Shown here piece by piece: positions 62,674-64,000 of a stretch of DNA of 64,000 bases. Each line of letters opens with the position of its first letter. Positions within the stretch are counted from its first letter, which is position 1. Source of the DNA: CBDIDH01 sp965277595 (lineage in GTDB: Bacteria; Planctomycetota; Planctomycetia; Isosphaerales; Isosphaeraceae). The stretch spans positions 2,356,001 to 2,420,000 of the forward strand of contig CBDIDH010000001.1 of NCBI GenBank assembly GCA_965277595.1, in the 5' to 3' direction. Position numbers and translations under genes: made by a program. Under the pieces are notes generated by a model. It was not told where the DNA came from and searched no databases. It worked only from the letters and a program-made list of their open reading frames with translations.

Positions 62674-63047
62674 ATCGAGAGTCCAGGTCCACGAAGGAAT
62701 TGTCCCGAGGCAAAGACGACAAGCGCGGACGCCGGAAGGAGGATCGGCGGGGTGGCCCGGGGGGAGGTCAAGCCGGAGCAGCATGCACCCAGAATAGTAT
62801 AACCCTTTCGGAACCGGGCGTTAAGCGCAGCGTCCTTTCCTTCTCGATTCACGATCGAGAACCGGAAACCGATCTCGCGAAAAAACCGAGAAAGCTCTTG
62901 CCTGTTGTTCCTTATTAAAATATTTCTCACTCAAACCTCGACGAGAGTGCCGACTACCCCGACAGCTCCGCGCCGGTGATAATGGCCAGGCCCGTGGCGG
63001 ATTCGGACGGTTCGCGCCTGAGCTTTTCTAGAGAGGACGTCTCCGTG
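62674..63047. other. Gene-free divergent intergenic region
   Basis: 374 bases between the divergent lepA and FIST genes. It is expected to hold both promoters. A/T-rich segment TTATTAAAATATTTC at 62911-62927 is a plausible promoter element for the FIST gene. No RNA gene or repeat was recognised. Confidence 0.4.
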
Positions 63048-64000
63048 ATGAAATGCGCCTCGGCGATCTCGACGGTTAAGGACTCGGATGCGGCGCTCGC
63101 GGACGTGCTCGGTCGCGTTTCCGCGGAATTGGGAAGCGAGACCGCGGACCTGGCGTTGGTTTTCGTCTCGGCCGATCACGCGGAATCGCTTGGCGCGATC
63201 GCTCGGGAAATTCGAACAAAGGGCCTGGCCCGACACGTCGTCGGTTGCACCGGCGAGTCGATCGTCGGCGAGGATCGCGAGGTCGAAGGCTCGCCCGCCC
63301 TCAGTCTCTGGGCGATCCGCCTTCCTGGCGTGACCGTCACTCCGCGCCGGTTCACGGTCGACGAGGAAGGGGTTCACGGTTTCGATCCACCCGCTGAAAA
63401 TGAGACGGAGATTCCGACGCTTATCGTTCTGGGTGATCCCTTTTCGTTCTCGACGGAGCGTTTTCTCCGGCGCGTCAACGAAGGATCGCCGGGCGTACGG
63501 GTCTTTGGCGGGATGGCCAGCGCCAGCCGATCGCCGGGCGGGAACCGCCTGGTGCTCGACAACGAGGTTTTCCTGTCGGGGGCCGTCGGCGTTGAGATCA
63601 GCGGTCCCGCGGCGCTCCGCGCGGTGGTCAGTCAGGGATGTCGCCCCGTCGGCAAGACTCTGATCGTGACCCGAGCCGAGCGCAACATCATCCGCGACCT
63701 CGGCCGACGCCCCGCCCTTGAGGTTCTCCGCGAGGTCTTCGAGGGGCTCGACCCCGACGATCAGGAGCGCGTTCAGCAAGGGTTGCACATCGGCAGGGTC
63801 ATCAACGAGTATCAGGAAACCTTTCACCGCGGCGATTTTCTTGTCCGAAACGTCATGGGGGCCGATGACTCCGGCGGCATGGCGATCAACGACGTCATCC
63901 GTGTCGGCCAGACCGTGCAATTCCACGTCCGCGACGCCGATTCCGCGCACGAAGACCTTTGCACCCTTCTGGAAGACGAGCGACTCGCCCGACCCACCGC
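63048..64000 (+). CDS. FIST-domain signal-transduction protein, cut by right edge
   Basis: 317 codons visible, open to the window end. FIST_N features: LALVFVSADHA, HVVGCTGESIVGEDREVE, and later RVFGGMASASRSPGGNRL, then FIST_C with VSQGCRPVGKTLIVTRAERNIIRDL, RRPALEVLREVFEGLD and FLVRNVMGADDSGGMAIND. These domains are thought to bind small ligands and often work with histidine kinases or cyclases. ATG 63048 follows a GTG, with GAGAGGA upstream. Its C-terminal end is not visible. Confidence 0.88.
   Translation, partial: MKCASAISTVKDSDAALADVLGRVSAELGSETADLALVFVSADHAESLGAIAREIRTKGLARHVVGCTGESIVGEDREVEGSPALSLWAIRLPGVTVTPRRFTVDEEGVHGFDPPAENETEIPTLIVLGDPFSFSTERFLRRVNEGSPGVRVFGGMASASRSPGGNRLVLDNEVFLSGAVGVEISGPAALRAVVSQGCRPVGKTLIVTRAERNIIRDLGRRPALEVLREVFEGLDPDDQERVQQGLHIGRVINEYQETFHRGDFLVRNVMGADDSGGMAINDVIRVGQTVQFHVRDADSAHEDLCTLLEDERLARPT

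Noticed and set aside
60907..62802. 631-codon plus-strand open frame over lepA
   Set aside because: Antisense shadow of lepA caused by high GC; no protein motif, and lepA is certain.
62931..63950. 339-codon minus-strand open frame at the right edge
   Set aside because: Antisense to the FIST-domain gene, which has clear domains.

Overview
The window is bacterial, high-GC DNA packed with genes on both strands. It most likely comes from a planctomycete, probably of the Isosphaeraceae kind. The evidence is a complete Planctomycetes-Verrucomicrobia-type bacterial microcompartment (BMC) operon, a DUF1080 sugar-hydrolase-like secreted protein, tandem signal peptidases with large insertions, paired Gfo/Idh/MocA oxidoreductases, an HTH-receiver regulator, and a secreted protein with an LExxxLMA-type N-terminus like the LExRxLLS motif of planctomycete exported proteins. 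No tRNA, rRNA, CRISPR array, prophage or insertion sequence was seen. The assignment to family level is inference.

Layout. 1-3546: metH (methionine synthase), cut by the left edge, with its own sigma70-like promoter. 3734-4195: small membrane protein. 4464-7681: argB-argD-argF. 7836-8552: rph. 8657-9139: small secreted protein. 9200-11266: EF-G-like GTPase. 11404-12840: hisH-hisA. 13075-17543: a MacA-type adaptor, an ABC ATPase and two FtsX-type permeases (export or lipoprotein-release system). 18044-21112: metallo-beta-lactamase-fold protein and two divergent Gfo/Idh/MocA oxidoreductases. 21296-22180: exported protein.

22295-32050 is the centrepiece, a minus-strand BMC operon. In transcription order it encodes a DeoR regulator, a PduL-type phosphotransacylase, three BMC-H shell proteins, an acetate kinase, a BMC-P, a CoA-acylating aldehyde dehydrogenase, two more BMC-P, a class II aldolase, a lactate/malate-type dehydrogenase and a TIM-barrel aldolase-like protein. 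The inferred pathway is: sugar phosphate (fuculose/rhamnulose-1-P) -> DHAP + lactaldehyde -> lactyl-CoA -> lactyl-P -> lactate + ATP. Four of the enzymes carry terminal amphipathic helices on flexible linkers that look like encapsulation peptides.

32243-64000 is mostly housekeeping and signalling: mutM, a histidine kinase with a CxxxCH (haem-c-like) sensor, ftsH, an ABC-2 permease, a 1088-residue GTPase-associated protein 1 (GAP1)-like protein, a ROK kinase, a SorAB-like sulfite dehydrogenase pair, a small HNH-like protein behind a possible structured leader, an HDOD-histidine kinase with an HTH-receiver partner behind a consensus promoter, mnmG, tpx, an M24 peptidase, a DUF1080 protein, a zinc-ribbon TRAFAC GTPase, lptB with a proline-rich tail, two tandem signal peptidases I, lepA, and a FIST-domain protein cut by the right edge.

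The best leads for something not well described are: the TIM-barrel aldolase-like cargo protein with two CxC motifs and an encapsulation-like tail; the acetate kinase with altered catalytic residues; the possible functional link between the GAP1-like protein and the zinc-ribbon GTPase 11.6 kb away; the haem-like histidine kinase; and the structured leader before the HNH-like gene.
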